Assembly: GCA_946887065.1 (NCBI GenBank)
Contig: CAMPKL010000198.1
Location: forward strand, 1-6,721
Reading direction: 5' to 3'
DNA from: an uncultured Bryobacterales bacterium
GTDB lineage: Bacteria; Acidobacteriota; Terriglobia; Bryobacterales; UBA6623
Length of the DNA: 6,721 nucleotides
The notes under the pieces were generated by a model. It saw only the letters and a program-made list of their open reading frames with translations. It had not been told where the DNA came from and searched no databases. Both the position numbers and the translations under genes were made by a program. Each line of letters begins with the position of its first letter. Positions within the stretch are counted from its first letter, which is position 1. Below are positions 4,727 through 6,721 of this stretch, one piece after another.

Positions 4727-6721
4727 GCGCCCTACACCGCAAGCTATTCCGCGAGGTCTGGGGCATGCGCGGGCAAGCATTGGCGATCGCTTTGGTCATC
4801 GCCAGCGGCGTCTCAACTTTCGTCATGGCGCTGAGCACTTTTCAATCGCTTGAAGAGACTCAAGCCGCTTTCTATCGTGAGTACCGTTTCGCGGACGTTT
4901 TCGCCTCGATTAAGCGCGCCCCTAACAGCATCGCCGACCGCATCCGCGAGATCCCAGGCGTCGACATTGTTCAAACGGGCGTAGCCGCCGGCGTCAATCT
5001 CGACATCGAAGGCTACAGCGACCCAGCGACGGCCATGCTGGTGTCCGTCGGCGAGAACGGCAACTCCGAACTCAATCGCATCTACCTCCGCGAGGGTCGC
5101 TTAGTCGACCCTCTGCGCGACGACGAAGCCGTTGTCAGCGAGGCCTTCGCCGAGGCCCAGGGCCTTGTCCCCGGCGATCGTCTTTCGGCAATCATCAATG
5201 GCCGCAAGAAGGAGCTAACCCTTGTCGGCGTCGCCCTATCGCCCGAGTTCGTCAACCAAATCAAGCCCGGTTCGATCGTCCCCGATTTCAAGAGCTACGC
5301 CATTCTGTGGATGGCCGAACGGCCGCTGGCGACCGCCTACGATATGGACGGCGCCTTCAACAGCGTCGCCCTGACTCTAACCCCCGAAGCCAATGCCGCC
5401 GAAGTCATCGACCGCATGGACGCCGTCCTCGCCCGCTATGGCGGCCGCGGCGCCTACGCCCGAGCCGACCAAGTCTCGCACCGCTATCTCACCGAAGAGT
5501 TCAGGCAGCTCGAATCGCTGGCAACAGTCTTCCCGACGATTTTCCTCGGCGTGGCCGCTTTCCTGCTCAACGTCGTTTTCAGCCGCCTATTCCAGACCGA
5601 GCGCGAACAGATCGCCACGCTCAAAGCCTTCGGCTACTCCAACTGGGCCATCGGTTTCCACTACCTGCAATTCGTAGCCTTGATCGCCTCGGTCGGCGTC
5701 GTGCTGGGAATCATCGGCGGCGGCTGGCTGGGCAGCGGCATGAGCGCCATGTACATGGAGTTCTACCGCTTCCCTTATCTGCATTACTGGATCGGCCCGT
5801 CTGTTGTCGCCATGGCCGTGCTGATCAGCCTCGCCGCCTGCGTTGGCGGGACGATTTTCGCGGTGAGACGGGCGGTGAAGCAGCCTCCCGCCGAAGCCAT
5901 GCGCCCTGAAGCGCCGGCCCGCTACCGGCGAACTTGGTTCGACCGCACAATCCTCGCGCGCGCCTTCTCGGAACCGGCCCGCATGATCGCTCGCAACCTG
6001 CAACGCCGCCCGATGAAGGCGCTCAGTACGTCCTTTGGCATTTCCGCTTCGTTCGCCATTTTGGTGATGGGGCTGTTTTCCAGCGACTCCATTGAATACA
6101 TGCTCGACGTCCAATACCGGCTGGCCGAGCGAGACGACATCTCCGTGAATTTCGTGGAGCCGACGTCCTACAGCGCCTTGCTGGATCTCCAGCGACTGCC
6201 CGGCGTGCAGTACGCGGAAGGCTACCGCGCGGTTCCCGTAAGACTGCGCGTCGGCCACCGCACTTATCGCACGTCCATTCTGGGCGTGCCGCCGGGAGGA
6301 GACCTTTACCGGACGCTCGATCCGCAGCTGAACCCAATCGAGCCGCCCGACGAAGGCCTCGTATTGACCGATTACCTAGCCGACCTTCTCCAAGTGGCGC
6401 CGGGCGAAGATGTAACGGTTGAAGTATTAGAGGGCTCGCGCCCCGTCCGCACGACCCCGCTTGCCGGCACGGTGAGTCAATTCCTCGGGGTGTCCGGCTA
6501 CATGAGCCTGGCTTCCTTGAACCGTTTCATGCGTGAGGGTCCCGCCCTCTCTGGCGTGAGGCTGGCGGTTGACGAAGCTTACGAGGCCCAGGTTTACAGC
6601 GCCCTCAAACAAATGCCCAGGGTGGCAGGCACCGAGATCAAGCAGCGCGCCGCGCAGAGTCTCCGCGAAACCATGGGGGAACAGATTCTCATGTTCACGT
6701 TTATCGCCACCTTGCTGGCGG
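4723..6721 (+). CDS. ABC transporter permease, FtsX/MacB-like, two-repeat type (3' end missing)
   Basis: The frame stays open from GTG 4723 to the window end: 666 codons so far. AAGGA (4709-4713) lies nine bases upstream and the start overlaps the ATPase stop by four bases. Helix 1 is near residues 17-39. A large extracytoplasmic domain of the MacB periplasmic-core kind covers about 40-265. Three helices of the first FtsX domain follow (about 266-287, 312-336, 358-383), with the cytoplasmic coupling segment [15 protein letters not shown] (294-308). A second unit starts near 418: [13 protein letters not shown], helix 433-453, then a second extracytoplasmic domain. A further helix begins near 655, at the edge. 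Such two-repeat permeases usually run to about 750-850 residues, so the C-terminal FtsX domain is likely missing. The substrate is unknown. The ATPase/permease pair forms an exporter-type complex in the inner membrane. Confidence 0.93.
   Translation, partial: MSALHRKLFREVWGMRGQALAIALVIASGVSTFVMALSTFQSLEETQAAFYREYRFADVFASIKRAPNSIADRIREIPGVDIVQTGVAAGVNLDIEGYSDPATAMLVSVGENGNSELNRIYLREGRLVDPLRDDEAVVSEAFAEAQGLVPGDRLSAIINGRKKELTLVGVALSPEFVNQIKPGSIVPDFKSYAILWMAERPLATAYDMDGAFNSVALTLTPEANAAEVIDRMDAVLARYGGRGAYARADQVSHRYLTEEFRQLESLATVFPTIFLGVAAFLLNVVFSRLFQTEREQIATLKAFGYSNWAIGFHYLQFVALIASVGVVLGIIGGGWLGSGMSAMYMEFYRFPYLHYWIGPSVVAMAVLISLAACVGGTIFAVRRAVKQPPAEAMRPEAPARYRRTWFDRTILARAFSEPARMIARNLQRRPMKALSTSFGISASFAILVMGLFSSDSIEYMLDVQYRLAERDDISVNFVEPTSYSALLDLQRLPGVQYAEGYRAVPVRLRVGHRTYRTSILGVPPGGDLYRTLDPQLNPIEPPDEGLVLTDYLADLLQVAPGEDVTVEVLEGSRPVRTTPLAGTVSQFLGVSGYMSLASLNRFMREGPALSGVRLAVDEAYEAQVYSALKQMPRVAGTEIKQRAAQSLRETMGEQILMFTFIATLLA

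Noticed and set aside
5307..5909. + strand frame of 200 codons rich in Arg and Pro
   Set aside because: It lies in another frame of the permease gene and has the low-complexity Arg/Pro composition of an out-of-frame read. The permease frame is uninterrupted through this region, so it is not a frameshift remnant.
5587..6258. Long - strand open frame of 223 codons inside the permease gene
   Set aside because: It is antisense to a continuous, motif-bearing permease frame. Its product is rich in His/Arg/Gln/Ala with no hydrophobic or domain pattern, as expected for a shadow of GC-rich coding sequence.

Overview
The window is a GC-rich (roughly 60%) bacterial chromosome segment, densely packed and almost entirely on the + strand. 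The genes are cytochrome c maturation, proline biosynthesis, a bacterial microcompartment (BMC) cluster and a MacB/LolD-type ABC exporter. A sugar-phosphate aldolase paired with BMC-H and three BMC-P shell genes is known mainly from Planctomycetes, Verrucomicrobia and Acidobacteria. I favour an acidobacterium of the Solibacter/Bryobacter type. This rests on gene content and promoter style, not on a marker gene, so it is a weak inference. There are no rRNAs, tRNAs, CRISPR arrays, insertion sequences or integrase genes.

Layout. Positions 1-30 hold the last nine codons of an upstream gene, probably the ATPase CcmA, overlapping ccmB (27-710) by four bases. After a 156-bp gap comes proC (867-1694), complete and with all family motifs. 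A small two-helix membrane protein of unknown function lies on the - strand (1678-1911); its 3' end overlaps the end of proC by 17 bp. It diverges from the BMC cluster across a 71-bp promoter region.

The BMC cluster (1983-3968) has five tightly spaced genes: a class II aldolase with a C-terminal linker plus amphipathic helix that looks like an encapsulation peptide, one hexameric shell protein (BMC-H), and three different pentameric vertex proteins (BMC-P). Together they could form a closed shell with the aldolase inside. The aldolase would split a 6-deoxysugar phosphate such as fuculose- or rhamnulose-1-phosphate into dihydroxyacetone phosphate and lactaldehyde, and the shell would confine the reactive aldehyde. 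No aldehyde dehydrogenase, phosphotransacylase, alcohol dehydrogenase, BMC-T protein or regulator is encoded here, so this is either a minimal locus or a satellite of enzymes elsewhere.

An ABC exporter follows after 41 bp: an ATPase (4010-4726) and a large duplicated FtsX/MacB-type permease (from 4723, running off the window end). They overlap by four bases and surely form one transporter. Any link to the microcompartment is only positional.

Several start codons are preceded within about 8-17 bases by a TAnnnT element fused to a purine-rich stretch. This suggests very short 5' leaders.
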